From the NCBI RefSeq assembly GCF_049808615.1, contig NZ_JBNCAN010000035.1, positions 1-29,626 of the forward strand: a stretch of 29,626 nt of DNA, read 5' to 3'. Made by a program: the position numbers and the translations under genes. Source of the DNA: Modicisalibacter sp049808615. GTDB lineage: Bacteria; Pseudomonadota; Gammaproteobacteria; Pseudomonadales; Halomonadaceae. The notes under the pieces are model-generated. The model saw nothing but the letters and a program-made list of their open reading frames with translations. It did not search any database and was not told the origin of the DNA. Within the stretch, counting starts at the first letter, position 1, and each line of letters begins with the position of its first letter. Positions 15,957 to 24,705 of the stretch are shown here, piece after piece.

Positions 15957-15970
15957 TTGATGTCGGTCAA
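15957..15970. promoter_or_regulatory. FNR/ANR/DNR-type box upstream of nosR
   Basis: TTGAT-GTCG-GTCAA matches nine of ten positions of the FNR-family consensus. Its centre is about 99 bases before the nosR ATG. A class II start would be near 16005, where the -10 position holds CACACT (three of six matches), so the promoter is activator-dependent at best. This fits FNR- or DNR-type activation of the nos operon. Confidence 0.68.
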
Positions 15971-16062
15971 GACTGTCTGATCGCCAAGCTGCCACACTAA
16001 ACATTCATAAAACTTACCTCTATTGGCAAATTTTATCGCCTCCGGCAAACAAGGCCTGGCCC

Positions 16063-18195
16063 ATGACGCTGATACCTTCCATTTTTCGATTTCTATCCAT
16101 GCTGGTGGTCGTGTCGTGCCTGACTCTTCCCGCCTTTGCCATCGAACTCGATCAGGTCAAGCAGGACTTTCCCGAAGCCAGCAGCCTTGAAGCGGCGGAA
16201 AGCGAACTTCCGGTTCAGGCGGTCATGAAGGGCGATGAAGTATTGGGCTACGTGTTCGAGACCGTGGATATCGCGCCAATCCCCGCCTACTCGGGCAAGC
16301 CGGTCAATCTACTGGTAGGCATCGATCCCACAGGACAACTGACCTTGGCCAAGGTGCTCGATCACTCCGAGCCGATCATGCTGGTGGGGATTCCGGAAGA
16401 AAAGCTGCAGAACTTCGCTGCTGCTCATACCAATTTCAGCGTCAGCGACAACCCCAAGATCGGTACCAACCTTGACGCCATCTCCGGTGCCACGGTCACG
16501 GTAATCGTCGTCAACGACACCATCATGCGTGCCGCCCGTCAGGTCGCCGCCAGCCTGGGCATCATCGAGGATCCTTCCGCCCAGCCTGCCGCCACGGTCA
16601 AGCCAGACGTCTTCGAAGAGTCCGACTGGCAGACCCTGACCGGCGACGGCACCATCCGTCGTCTGCATCTGACTCATGGCCAGGTGGACGAAGCCTTCGT
16701 CGGCACAGCGGCGGAAGACTACCTCCGTGGACAGCCCGAACCCGCGGACAAGACCTTCATCAACCTCTACTACACCTATCTCAACGCCCCCATGGCAGGT
16801 CGCAACCTGCTCGGCGACGCCCGTTTTGAGTCGCTGATGGAGAGTCTAGAACCCGGTGAGCATGCCGTCGCGCTGATGGCCAACGGCGACTACTCTTTCA
16901 AGGGCTCCGGTTACGTGCGTGGAGGTATCTTCGATCGCATCGAACTGAGCCAGGACGGCCGCACCATCACCTTCCACGATCTGGACCATCAGCGCGTCGG
17001 CAGCTTTGCTCTCAGCGACATGCCGCGCATGACGGAAAAGGATATCTTCATCATCCGCGAGCAGGCCAGCTTCGATCCAGGCCGCCCCTGGCAACTGGAC
17101 CTACTGGTGCGCCGCGCCTCTGGTCCGCTGGATACGGAGTTCACCCGCTTCAGCGCCGATTACAGCATCCCCGACGCCTATGTCGATCGCCCCGAACCGG
17201 TGGTGGAGCGGCCCATTTGGGTGCAGGTGTGGTACGACAAGGCGTTCCAGATCGGCGTGCTCGGCGCGGGATTATTGGTGCTGACCGCCGTCATGCTGTT
17301 CCAGGATGTGCTGGTGCGCTATCCGCGCATTCTCGAACCGCTGCGCATCGGCTTTCTGGTCTACACCCTGTTCTTTATCGGCTGGTATGCCCTGGCTCAG
17401 CTCTCGGTGGTCAACATCCTGACGTTCACCCATTCGCTGATGACCGACTTCAGTTGGACCTCATTCTTGATCGACCCGATGATGTTCATACTCTGGTCCT
17501 TCGTGGCAGTCAGCCTGCTGCTATGGGGACGTGGCGTCTACTGTGGCTGGCTGTGTCCCTTTGGCGCTCTGCAGGACCTGGTCAACAAGGCAGCCCGCAA
17601 GTTAGGCGTCAAGCAGATCGAGGTGCCCTTCGGCTTGCACGAGCGGCTGTGGGCCATCAAGTACATCATCCTTTTGGCACTGTTCGCCCTGTCGCTAAAC
17701 TCCTTGGGAACCGCTGAACAATACGCGGAGGTGGAACCCTTCAAGACCGCCATTACCTTACGCTTCCAACGCGACTGGCCCTTCGTGCTCTATGCCCTGG
17801 GACTGGTGCTGGTGTCGGTGTTCAATCACAAGTTCTACTGCCGCTATGTCTGTCCTCTGGGTGCCGGCCTGGCGATTCCCTCCCGGCTGCGTCTATTCGA
17901 CTGGCTCAAGCGCCATCGCGGCAGCTGCGGAACGCCGTGTCAGATCTGTGCTCAGGCGTGCGAGGTCGGGGCCATTCATCCGGATGGCCGCATCAACGCC
18001 AACGAGTGTCACTACTGTCTCGATTGCCAGGTGCTTTATTGGGACGACCAACGCTGTCCGCCGATGGTCAAGCGTCGCAAGCGCTATGAGAAAGCAGCGC
18101 GCGTCTCCGGTAACGCAGCCCAGCCTTTCGACCCCGCAGCGTCCGGTGCCGGCAACACCGCGCTGCAACGCATCCCCATCCACAATGAGGAATGA
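16063..18195 (+). CDS. nosR: NosR, flavoprotein/iron-sulfur electron donor of N2O reduction
   Basis: Polytopic membrane protein needed for N2O reductase activity and electron supply. The 710 residues begin with a signal/anchor segment and a periplasmic FMN-binding domain in which SGAT (141-144) is the covalent flavin motif, with Thr144 as the acceptor. Several helices follow (about 390-600), holding two CGWLCPFGALQDL and CRYVCPLGAGL motifs of the NapH/NosR type. The C-terminal cytoplasmic part has two 4Fe-4S-type cysteine groups (CGTPCQICAQACE and CHYCLDCQ). AAGG precedes the ATG. It heads nosRZDFYL, 3 bp before nosZ. The flavin transferase ApbE expected to modify it is not in the window. Confidence 0.96.
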   Translation: MTLIPSIFRFLSMLVVVSCLTLPAFAIELDQVKQDFPEASSLEAAESELPVQAVMKGDEVLGYVFETVDIAPIPAYSGKPVNLLVGIDPTGQLTLAKVLDHSEPIMLVGIPEEKLQNFAAAHTNFSVSDNPKIGTNLDAISGATVTVIVVNDTIMRAARQVAASLGIIEDPSAQPAATVKPDVFEESDWQTLTGDGTIRRLHLTHGQVDEAFVGTAAEDYLRGQPEPADKTFINLYYTYLNAPMAGRNLLGDARFESLMESLEPGEHAVALMANGDYSFKGSGYVRGGIFDRIELSQDGRTITFHDLDHQRVGSFALSDMPRMTEKDIFIIREQASFDPGRPWQLDLLVRRASGPLDTEFTRFSADYSIPDAYVDRPEPVVERPIWVQVWYDKAFQIGVLGAGLLVLTAVMLFQDVLVRYPRILEPLRIGFLVYTLFFIGWYALAQLSVVNILTFTHSLMTDFSWTSFLIDPMMFILWSFVAVSLLLWGRGVYCGWLCPFGALQDLVNKAARKLGVKQIEVPFGLHERLWAIKYIILLALFALSLNSLGTAEQYAEVEPFKTAITLRFQRDWPFVLYALGLVLVSVFNHKFYCRYVCPLGAGLAIPSRLRLFDWLKRHRGSCGTPCQICAQACEVGAIHPDGRINANECHYCLDCQVLYWDDQRCPPMVKRRKRYEKAARVSGNAAQPFDPAASGAGNTALQRIPIHNEE

Positions 18196-18198
18196 AGC

Positions 18199-20085
18199 AT
18201 GTCAGACGATACTAAAAATGAACTGAAGAGCCTGAGCCGCCGCCACTTCCTGCGCAACACCGGCGTTGCGGGTGTGGCCGGTGCTGGACTGGCCGGTGGC
18301 TTCGGCAGCGCTGCGGCGCTTCTGCAAAGCCAGAAAGCGCGGGCCGCCAGCGAAAGTGGCGAGGTCGCCATAGCCCCGGGGGAGCTCGATGAATATTATG
18401 GCTTCTGGAGCGGTGGCCACTCCGGCGAGGTGCGCATCCTGGGCGTTCCCTCCATGCGCGAGTTGATGCGCATTCCGGTGTTCAACATCGACAGCGCCAC
18501 CGGCTGGGGCATCACCAATGAATCCAAGCATATCCTCGGCGAGTCGGCGAAGTTTCTCAACGGCGACGCCCATCACCCGCACATCTCCATGACCGACGGT
18601 CGCTACGACGGCAAGTACCTGTTCATCAACGACAAGGCCAATACCCGGGTAGCCCGCATCCGTCTGGACATCATGAAGACGGACAAGATCACCACCATTC
18701 CCAACGTCCAGGCGATTCACGGGCTGCGCCTGCAGAAGGTGCCGCATACCAAGTACGTGTTCGCCAACGCCGAGTACTTCATTCCCCATCCCAACGATGG
18801 GCAGAACATGGAAGACCTCGAGAACCACTACACCATGTTCAACGCCCTCGACGCGGAAAGCATGGACGTGGCCTGGCAGGTGATCGTCGACGGCAACCTG
18901 GACAACACCGACGCGGACTACACCGGCCGCTTCGTCGCCTCGACCTGCTACAACTCGGAGAAGGCCGCCGACCTGGCAGGCACCATGCGCGAGGAGCGCG
19001 ACTGGGCGGTGGTCTTCGATGTGGAGGCCATCGAAAAGGCGGTGGAAGCCGGTGACTACAAGACCCTGGGCGACTCCAAGGTACCGGTGGTGGACGGCCG
19101 TCATGGCTCCAAGCTGACCCGTTATATCCCGGTACCCAAGAACCCCCACGGCCTGAACACATCGCCCGACGGCAAGTACTTCATCGCCAACGGCAAGCTC
19201 TCCCCCACCTGCTCGATCATCGCCATCGACAAGCTGCCAGACGTGTTCGCCGACAAGATCGAGCCGCGGGACGCCGTGGTCGGTGAACCGGAGCTGGGCC
19301 TGGGGCCGCTACACACCACCTTCGATGGCCGGGGCAATGCCTATACCACCTTGTTCATCGATAGTCAGGTGGCGAAGTGGAACATCGAGGATGCCATCCG
19401 CAGCTACAACGGGGATGAGGTCAACTATCTGCGTCAGAAGATCGATGTGCATTATCAGCCCGGCCATAACCACGCCAGCCTGACCGAGACCCGGGACGCG
19501 GACGGCAAGTGGCTGGTGGTACTCTCCAAGTTCTCCAAGGATCGCTTCCTGCCGGTGGGTCCGCTGCGCCCGGAGAACGATCAGCTGATCGACATCTCCG
19601 GTGAGGAGATGAAGCTGGTGCACGATGGCCCGACCTACGCCGAGCCTCACGACTGCATTCTGGTGCGGGCCGACCAGATCAGCCCGCGCAAACTGTGGGA
19701 CCGTAATGATCCTTTCTTTGCGGTCACTCGGGAGCGAGCCGAGAAAGACGGTATTGAACTGACAGCGGACAACAAGGTCATCCGCGATGGTAACAAGGTG
19801 CGGGTCTACATGACCTCGGTGGCGCCGCAGTTCAACCTCACCGAGTTCAAGGTCAAGCAGGGCGACGAAGTCACCGTGACCGTGACCAACCTGGACCAGA
19901 TCGAGGATCTGACCCACGGTTTCTGCATGGTCAACCACGGCGTGTCCATGGAGATCTCACCGCAGCAGACCGCGAGCGTGACCTTCACTGCGGACAAGCC
20001 CGGGGTGCATTGGTACTACTGCAACTGGTTCTGTCATGCGATGCATATGGAGATGACGGGGCGGATGCTCGTAGAGCCTGCCTAA
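18199..20085 (+). CDS. nosZ: Nitrous oxide reductase NosZ (Tat type, clade I)
   Basis: Periplasmic multicopper enzyme that reduces N2O to N2. The 628-residue precursor has a twin-arginine signal (SRRHFLR at about residue 13, then a hydrophobic run to about 45), marking a clade I enzyme exported folded. The seven-bladed propeller carries the CuZ histidines, visible in DAHHPH, HGLRL, HNHAS and EPHD segments. The C-terminal cupredoxin domain has the CuA ligands His573, Cys608, Cys612, His616 and Met619, each exactly 10 less than the Pseudomonas stutzeri numbering. A GAGG sequence precedes the ATG. A large hairpin follows the stop. Confidence 0.98.
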   Translation: MSDDTKNELKSLSRRHFLRNTGVAGVAGAGLAGGFGSAAALLQSQKARAASESGEVAIAPGELDEYYGFWSGGHSGEVRILGVPSMRELMRIPVFNIDSATGWGITNESKHILGESAKFLNGDAHHPHISMTDGRYDGKYLFINDKANTRVARIRLDIMKTDKITTIPNVQAIHGLRLQKVPHTKYVFANAEYFIPHPNDGQNMEDLENHYTMFNALDAESMDVAWQVIVDGNLDNTDADYTGRFVASTCYNSEKAADLAGTMREERDWAVVFDVEAIEKAVEAGDYKTLGDSKVPVVDGRHGSKLTRYIPVPKNPHGLNTSPDGKYFIANGKLSPTCSIIAIDKLPDVFADKIEPRDAVVGEPELGLGPLHTTFDGRGNAYTTLFIDSQVAKWNIEDAIRSYNGDEVNYLRQKIDVHYQPGHNHASLTETRDADGKWLVVLSKFSKDRFLPVGPLRPENDQLIDISGEEMKLVHDGPTYAEPHDCILVRADQISPRKLWDRNDPFFAVTRERAEKDGIELTADNKVIRDGNKVRVYMTSVAPQFNLTEFKVKQGDEVTVTVTNLDQIEDLTHGFCMVNHGVSMEISPQQTASVTFTADKPGVHWYYCNWFCHAMHMEMTGRMLVEPA

Positions 20086-20097
20086 AGGAAACCGGTT

Positions 20098-20136
20098 GGA
20101 GCACGCCTCGACGCCAGGTTGACTCGAGGCTGCTCC
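20098..20136 (+). terminator. Stem-loop after nosZ
   Basis: GGAGCA (20098-20103) and GCCTCGA (20105-20111) pair with TCGAGGC and TGCTCC (20124-20136), 13 pairs with one bulged base and a 12-base loop, starting 13 bases past the nosZ stop. No T-run follows. It probably shields the abundant nosRZ message and lowers read-through into nosDFYL. Confidence 0.55.
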
Positions 20137-20183
20137 GCCGACAGGCCGTCGAGGAGGCGCTGTGAACCCATCCCTGGGCGCTA

Positions 20184-20205
20184 CTTTTGCCATCCATGGC
20201 AAAAG
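20184..20205. repeat. Perfect 22-bp palindrome between nosZ and nosD
   Basis: CTTTTGCCAT (20184-20193) and ATGGCAAAAG (20196-20205) are perfect inverted copies separated by CC. It lies about 100 bases before nosD. It could be a dimeric regulator site, or a second hairpin with A/T-rich ends usable as a weak terminator on either strand. Confidence 0.55.
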
Positions 20206-20302
20206 ACCTCCTCTTTGGCCTGTCCCCGGCGCCTCTCGTCATTCCTACTTGCGCCTATATCTTATACTCCCCCTCTACTTGTTTCACCGGCCCAGGAACG
20301 CC

Positions 20303-21592
20303 ATGCGCTACCTTTTTTGGGTTCTCCTATTTTTCAGCTTCCCCGTTCCAAGCTGGGCGGCGGAGTACCGGGCCACGCCCGACAAGCCTCTGCAGGCGCA
20401 GATCGAACGCACCCAAAGCGGGGATCGTCTGATGCTCGCGCCCGGGCGCTATACCGGGTCGATAACCATCGACCATCCATTGAAAATTCACGGCGCTGGC
20501 CAGGCGATAATCGACGGCCAGGCCCAGGGCCATGCGGTCACCATCGATGCCCCCAAGGTGACCCTCGAGGGCCTCGAAATCGTCAACTGGGGCAGGAATC
20601 TCACCGATCTCGATGCCGGTGTCTTCGTCACCGAAAACGCGACCGACAGCGTTATCCGCAATAATCGACTCGAGGGTCCGGGCTTTGGTATCTGGCTGGG
20701 TGCGGTCAGCGGCGTCCAGGTCGTCGACAACATCATTCGCGGCGATACCAAGATACGCTCTCAGGATCGCGGTAACGGCGTGCACCTGTTCAACGTGCGC
20801 GACGTACTGGTCGAGGGCAACGACATCGCTCACACTCGCGATGGCATCTACATCGACAACAGCAGCCAAAGCTTTCTGAACCGCAATGAGCTGCATGATC
20901 TTCGTTACGGCATTCACTACATGTATGCCTATGACAACCATTTGGAAGACAACCTGACTCACGATACCCGCACCGGTTACGCGCTGATGCAGTCCAAGCG
21001 CCTGACGGTGCTGAACAACCGTTCCGTCAACGACGAAAACTACGGCATCCTGATGAACAACATCACCGGCTCACGGCTCCAAGGCAACCGCATCGAGGGC
21101 ATTCGCCAGCCGGTGAACGCCCGGGGCGAGGGCAAGATCAGCGGCGGCGACGGCAAGGCGATCTTCGTCTACAACTCCCAGTTCAACGAGTTTCTCGGCA
21201 ACCGTTTCGCCAACAGCGATATCGGCATCCATTTGACCGCCGGCTCCGAGGACAACGTCGTGCTCGGCAACGCCTTCATCGACAATCGTCAGCAGGTCAA
21301 GTATGTGGCCACCCGCTCCCAGGAATGGTCGAAAGACGATAGCGGCAACTATTGGAGCGACTATCTGGGCTGGGATCTGGACAACGACAGCATCGGCGAT
21401 ACCGCCTACGAGCCCAATGACGCCATGGACCGCCTGCTATGGCGCTATCCGGCCGCGCGTTTGCTGATGAACAGTCCGGCGGTATTGGCGTTGCGCTGGG
21501 TACAGCAGCAATTCCCGGTCTTCAAGGCCGAGGGCGTGAAGGACAGCGCACCGCTGATGACCGATCCCACCCGCGACGAGGCGGACACATGA
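20303..21592 (+). CDS. nosD: NosD, periplasmic copper/sulfur-assembly protein for NosZ
   Basis: Periplasmic beta-helix protein that works with the NosFY ABC transporter to build the CuZ centre of NosZ. The 429 residues start with a cleavable signal peptide (MRYLFWVLLFFSF, ending PSWAA). Next come right-handed parallel beta-helix repeats typical of carbohydrate-binding/CASH domains: VIRNNRLEG, VVDNIIRG, VEGNDIAHTRDGIYIDNS and later GSRLQGNRIEG, EFLGNRFANSDIGIHLT. I chose the ATG at 20303 because AGGA lies about 6 bases upstream and it gives a true signal peptide; an in-frame start at 20162 would add 47 unsuitable residues. Its stop overlaps the nosF start by 4 bp (ATGA). Confidence 0.94.
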   Translation: MRYLFWVLLFFSFPVPSWAAEYRATPDKPLQAQIERTQSGDRLMLAPGRYTGSITIDHPLKIHGAGQAIIDGQAQGHAVTIDAPKVTLEGLEIVNWGRNLTDLDAGVFVTENATDSVIRNNRLEGPGFGIWLGAVSGVQVVDNIIRGDTKIRSQDRGNGVHLFNVRDVLVEGNDIAHTRDGIYIDNSSQSFLNRNELHDLRYGIHYMYAYDNHLEDNLTHDTRTGYALMQSKRLTVLNNRSVNDENYGILMNNITGSRLQGNRIEGIRQPVNARGEGKISGGDGKAIFVYNSQFNEFLGNRFANSDIGIHLTAGSEDNVVLGNAFIDNRQQVKYVATRSQEWSKDDSGNYWSDYLGWDLDNDSIGDTAYEPNDAMDRLLWRYPAARLLMNSPAVLALRWVQQQFPVFKAEGVKDSAPLMTDPTRDEADT

Positions 21593-22509
21593 ACGATATC
21601 ATCACCTTTGACGGCGTGACCAAGCGTCACGACGACGTCACCAGCCTCAAAGATCTTCACCTTGGCGTGCATCAAGGTGAAGTGCTGGCGCTACTCGGTC
21701 ATAACGGCGCCGGCAAGACCACTGCCATGAAGCTGATCCTCGGGCTAATCGCTCCGAGCGAAGGCGAACTGAGGGTATTCGGAGCAGCACCTCACGGTCC
21801 CGAGGCAGACCGCCTGCGCCGGCGTCTGGGCTTTCTGCCTGAAAACGTCGGCTTTTACGATCAATTGAGCGGCCGCGAGGTGCTCGACTACTTCGCCAAG
21901 CTCAAGCGCGTCGACCGACGCCAGATCGATGATCGGCTCGAACAGGTCGGCCTGGGGGATGCCTCCCGGCGTCGCGTCAAGACCTACTCCAAGGGCATGC
22001 GCCAGCGCCTGGGGCTGGCCCAGGCACTGCTCGGGGAGCCGCAGCTCCTGCTGCTCGACGAGCCCACCACCGGCCTCGACCCCGCCGCGACCCGGGACTT
22101 CTACACCACGGTCAAGACCCTTCGAGACCAGGGCTGCACGGTACTGCTATCGTCTCATGTCTTGCCAGGGGTCGAACCCTACATCGACCGCGCCTTGATT
22201 CTCGGCGCCGGTCGTCGTCTGGCCCTGGGCAGCCTCGACGAGTTGCGCAGTCAAGCGGCACTTCCACTGACCATTCGCGCCAAGGGGGACTGGTCGATGA
22301 ACACCCCGCCGGCAGACCTGCCTGCTCACGATATGCGACGCCTCAACGGCCATGCCTGCGAGTTTCACGTGCACCCGGCAAACAAGATGCAGGTCTTGAG
22401 GCGCTTGACCACTACGCCCGGCATCGAGGACATCGAGCTGCTGCCGCCCAGTCTGGAGCATCTCTATACCCATTTTTCCGCTACCGAATCGACACGAGGT
22501 CTGTCATGA
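21589..22509 (+). CDS. nosF: NosF, ABC transporter ATPase for NosZ maturation
   Basis: ATP-binding subunit of the NosFY transporter, which supplies a sulfur species for CuZ assembly with NosD. The 306-residue product has Walker A GHNGAGKTT (residues 37-45), the ABC signature YSKGMRQRLGLAQ, Walker B LLLLDEPTTGLDP and an H-loop LSSHVLPG. A C-terminal extension of about 90 residues is usual for NosF. It starts inside the nosD stop (ATGA, 21589-21592) and overlaps nosY by 4 bp, so translation is coupled. A longer in-frame start at 21439 lies inside nosD and is rejected. Confidence 0.96.
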   Translation: MNDIITFDGVTKRHDDVTSLKDLHLGVHQGEVLALLGHNGAGKTTAMKLILGLIAPSEGELRVFGAAPHGPEADRLRRRLGFLPENVGFYDQLSGREVLDYFAKLKRVDRRQIDDRLEQVGLGDASRRRVKTYSKGMRQRLGLAQALLGEPQLLLLDEPTTGLDPAATRDFYTTVKTLRDQGCTVLLSSHVLPGVEPYIDRALILGAGRRLALGSLDELRSQAALPLTIRAKGDWSMNTPPADLPAHDMRRLNGHACEFHVHPANKMQVLRRLTTTPGIEDIELLPPSLEHLYTHFSATESTRGLS

Positions 22510-23330
22510 GCGCGGTGTTGAGTGTCGCCCGCAAGGAGTTCCAGGACGGTCTGCGCAACCGCTGGGTACTGGCCATCGCGCTGGTGCTGGCGCTGATGGC
22601 GGTGGGCATCGCCTACTTCGGTGCCGCCGCCAGCGGGGGGCTCGGCTTCACGTCCCTAGCCACCACCGTGGTCAGCCTGTCGACCCTGGCGGTATTCCTG
22701 ATTCCATTGATCGCCCTGCTGCTGGCCTATGATGCCATCGTCGGTGAGCAGGAGGCCGGCACCCTGCTGCTGTTGCTCACCTATCCTCTGAGTCGCTCGG
22801 CGCTGCTGCTGGGCAAGTTCCTCGGTCACGGGCTCATCCTTGCCGTCGCCACCGCCCTGGGCTTCGGTATTGCCGGCATCGCCATCGCCCTCGGCGCCCC
22901 GGACGTCGATCTGCTGGCCCTTGCCGGCAGCATCGGCTTGCTGATCCTCAGCAGCGTGCTGCTGGGCTGGGTGTTCATCGCCTTCGCCTATCTGATCAGC
23001 GTATGGGTCGCGGAAAAGGCCCGGGCCGCGGGGCTCGCCCTGATCGTCTGGTTCCTGTTCGTGCTGGTTTTCGATCTGGCCCTGTTGGCGCTATTGGTAG
23101 GCGCCCGACACGGCGGCGACTGGCTGCCCTATCTGCTGCTCTTGAACCCTACGGACTGCTTCCGATTGATCAACCTGGCGGGTATCGAAGCCGCTCAAGC
23201 CTATTCCGGCCTGACCGCACTGGCTCGGGAGAATGCCTTCCAGCCCGGCTGGCTGATGTTGATCTTGCTGGGCTGGATCGTGGTACCCCTGGGCCTGGCG
23301 CTGCTGCGCTTTCGTCACCGCTCCGTTTAA
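22506..23330 (+). CDS. nosY: NosY, ABC transporter permease for NosZ maturation
   Basis: Membrane subunit of the NosFY transporter. The 274 residues have a short cytoplasmic N-terminus (ARKEFQDGLRNRWVL) and six hydrophobic helices. The YDAIVGEQEAGTLLLLLTYPLSRSALLLGKF-type coupling region (cut here) is typical of the ABC-2 permease family. The ATG overlaps the nosF stop in ATGA (22506-22509). Its stop is 18 bp before nosL. The length and helix count are normal for NosY. Confidence 0.94.
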   Translation: MSAVLSVARKEFQDGLRNRWVLAIALVLALMAVGIAYFGAAASGGLGFTSLATTVVSLSTLAVFLIPLIALLLAYDAIVGEQEAGTLLLLLTYPLSRSALLLGKFLGHGLILAVATALGFGIAGIAIALGAPDVDLLALAGSIGLLILSSVLLGWVFIAFAYLISVWVAEKARAAGLALIVWFLFVLVFDLALLALLVGARHGGDWLPYLLLLNPTDCFRLINLAGIEAAQAYSGLTALARENAFQPGWLMLILLGWIVVPLGLALLRFRHRSV

Positions 23331-23348
23331 TCGATCGAGGATACCATC

Positions 23349-23873
23349 ATGCAACACCGTTACTCGTTACCTTCACTGCTGCTCGTCCTCGTCTTCGTCT
23401 TCACCCTGGCAGGATGCGATCAGGAACCGGAGCAATCCGCCCTGGCCTCACCCCAACCCATCACCGATGGCGATGCCTGCCATGTATGCGGCATGACCAT
23501 CACCAACTTTCCCGGCCCCAAGGGGCAGGCCTTCATGAAGAACGATTCCGAGGCCCTGAAATTCTGCTCGACCATGGATCTCTTTGCCTTTCTCAAGCAG
23601 CCGGAGAACGAGACGCAGATCAGCCATGCCTACGTACACGACATCGGTAAGACGACCTGGGAAGCCCCTGCTGACGATGCCTATATCCGCGCCGTCGATG
23701 CCTGGTATGTGGTCGGTCACGACCAGCCCGGCGCCATGGGTCACACCCTCGCCTCCTTCGCTGAACAGGACCAGGCCGAGAAATTCAGCAAGGAACATGG
23801 CGGCGAGATCATCCGCTTCGAGGATGTGGACCTGGAACTGCTGGGCAAACTGGGACGGGGAGAATTACATTGA
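23349..23873 (+). CDS. nosL: NosL, copper-binding lipoprotein for NosZ
   Basis: Outer-leaflet lipoprotein that delivers Cu(I) for NosZ assembly. The 174-residue precursor has a type II signal ending LAGC, with the lipid-bearing Cys23. Copper-site residues lie in CHVCGM (Cys44, Cys47, Met49), and the PGPKGQAFMKN loop follows as in other NosL proteins. The C-terminal half is acidic. GAGG stands 10 bases before the ATG. It is the last recognised nos gene and is followed by an unrelated small gene after 48 bp. Confidence 0.93.
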   Translation: MQHRYSLPSLLLVLVFVFTLAGCDQEPEQSALASPQPITDGDACHVCGMTITNFPGPKGQAFMKNDSEALKFCSTMDLFAFLKQPENETQISHAYVHDIGKTTWEAPADDAYIRAVDAWYVVGHDQPGAMGHTLASFAEQDQAEKFSKEHGGEIIRFEDVDLELLGKLGRGELH

Positions 23874-23921
23874 TTGGTGTGGAGATGGTTGGCCACCAAG
23901 ATCAACTAGAGAGTGCATGGC

Positions 23922-24170
23922 ATGACTACTTCTCCTAAGCATGTGACGTTCAACGCCGACAGCTTCTGGGTCGAACTCAGCGACGGCCGCACGATAGGCG
24001 TACCTCTGGCGTGGTACCCACGCCTGCTCAATGCCACCCAAGCGCAGCTTGAGGCCTATGAGCTGAGCCCGCGAGGCATCCACTGGGATGCCTTGGATGA
24101 GGATATCTCTATCGAGGGACTGCTGGCGGGCCGAGGTGACATGACCCGACGTCGCCGACATGCCGCTTAA
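23922..24170 (+). CDS. DUF2442 family protein
   Basis: The 82-residue soluble protein matches the DUF2442 pattern: ELSDGRTIGVPLAWYPRLL, then HWDALDEDISIEGLLAG. Its function is unknown. In many genomes DUF2442 genes sit next to DUF4160 genes as a possible toxin-antitoxin pair, but no DUF4160 gene lies on either side here, so it is an orphan copy. The C-terminus (MTRRRRHAA) is very basic. The start is either ATG 23922 or GTG 23913, with AGAGAG just upstream. It lies 48 bp after nosL and may be a read-through cistron of the nos operon. Confidence 0.78.
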   Translation: MTTSPKHVTFNADSFWVELSDGRTIGVPLAWYPRLLNATQAQLEAYELSPRGIHWDALDEDISIEGLLAGRGDMTRRRRHAA

Positions 24171-24200
24171 ATGCAGGCGCTATATCTACGCGACCCTACC

Positions 24201-24677
24201 CTACCACCAGAACCAGCCGTGGCTCCCCGCCACAGCACCGGCCACCGTCACGAGACTGATAGTTAACAATCCCCAGTGAAGCCGCTGTATCACTCGAAAG
24301 GTCGAGTGTGGTGCTCGAGTGGCTCGTTCGTGAAACCAGCGGTGCAGGAACAAGGGTTCGAACACGAAGAGCATCAGGGTGAACACCAGCCACACCGCGA
24401 TCATCGCGTGTGTCCACCAGTAGTGTACCGAAAGCAGGCGCTGCCAGCCCAGTAGATGCAGCATGTAGAAGCCGCTGGCGCCGGCCAGTAATGTGGTAAT
24501 TCGCGACTGCCAGGCGAAGCGCGCCTCCACCTTTTCGAAGAAGGCAACGGCTTCCGAAGGGTCCTTGAAACGCCTGACTGCCGGCAGTAGCACCGTGGTG
24601 ACCATGGCAACGCCCCCTATCCATAGCACCACCGCCAATACATGCACGACCCGCGCCAAGGTGAGTTCCGTCAGCAT
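24201..24677 (-). CDS. CopD-like four-helix membrane protein
   Basis: The 158-residue product has four hydrophobic helices and an N-terminal HVLAVVLWIGG motif, the His/Trp/Gly-Gly signature of CopD/HemJ-like membrane proteins that may bind haem or copper. Further conserved-looking histidines are His103 in the YWWTHAM region and those of the EPLFLHRWFHER loop. The exact family is not recognised with confidence. It lies 28 bp after hemN on the same strand and so ends the nnrS operon. A role in haem or copper handling for denitrification enzymes is inferred from place and motif. Confidence 0.68.
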   Translation of the reverse strand: MLTELTLARVVHVLAVVLWIGGVAMVTTVLLPAVRRFKDPSEAVAFFEKVEARFAWQSRITTLLAGASGFYMLHLLGWQRLLSVHYWWTHAMIAVWLVFTLMLFVFEPLFLHRWFHERATRAPHSTFRVIQRLHWGLLTISLVTVAGAVAGSHGWFWW

Positions 24678-24705
24678 CGCTTGCTATCACATCCTTCCAG
24701 CAGAT

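Noticed and set aside
18202..19149. Minus-strand open frame of 315 codons opposite nosZ
   Set aside because: It is a shadow of nosZ; the His- and Val-rich low-complexity product has no motif.
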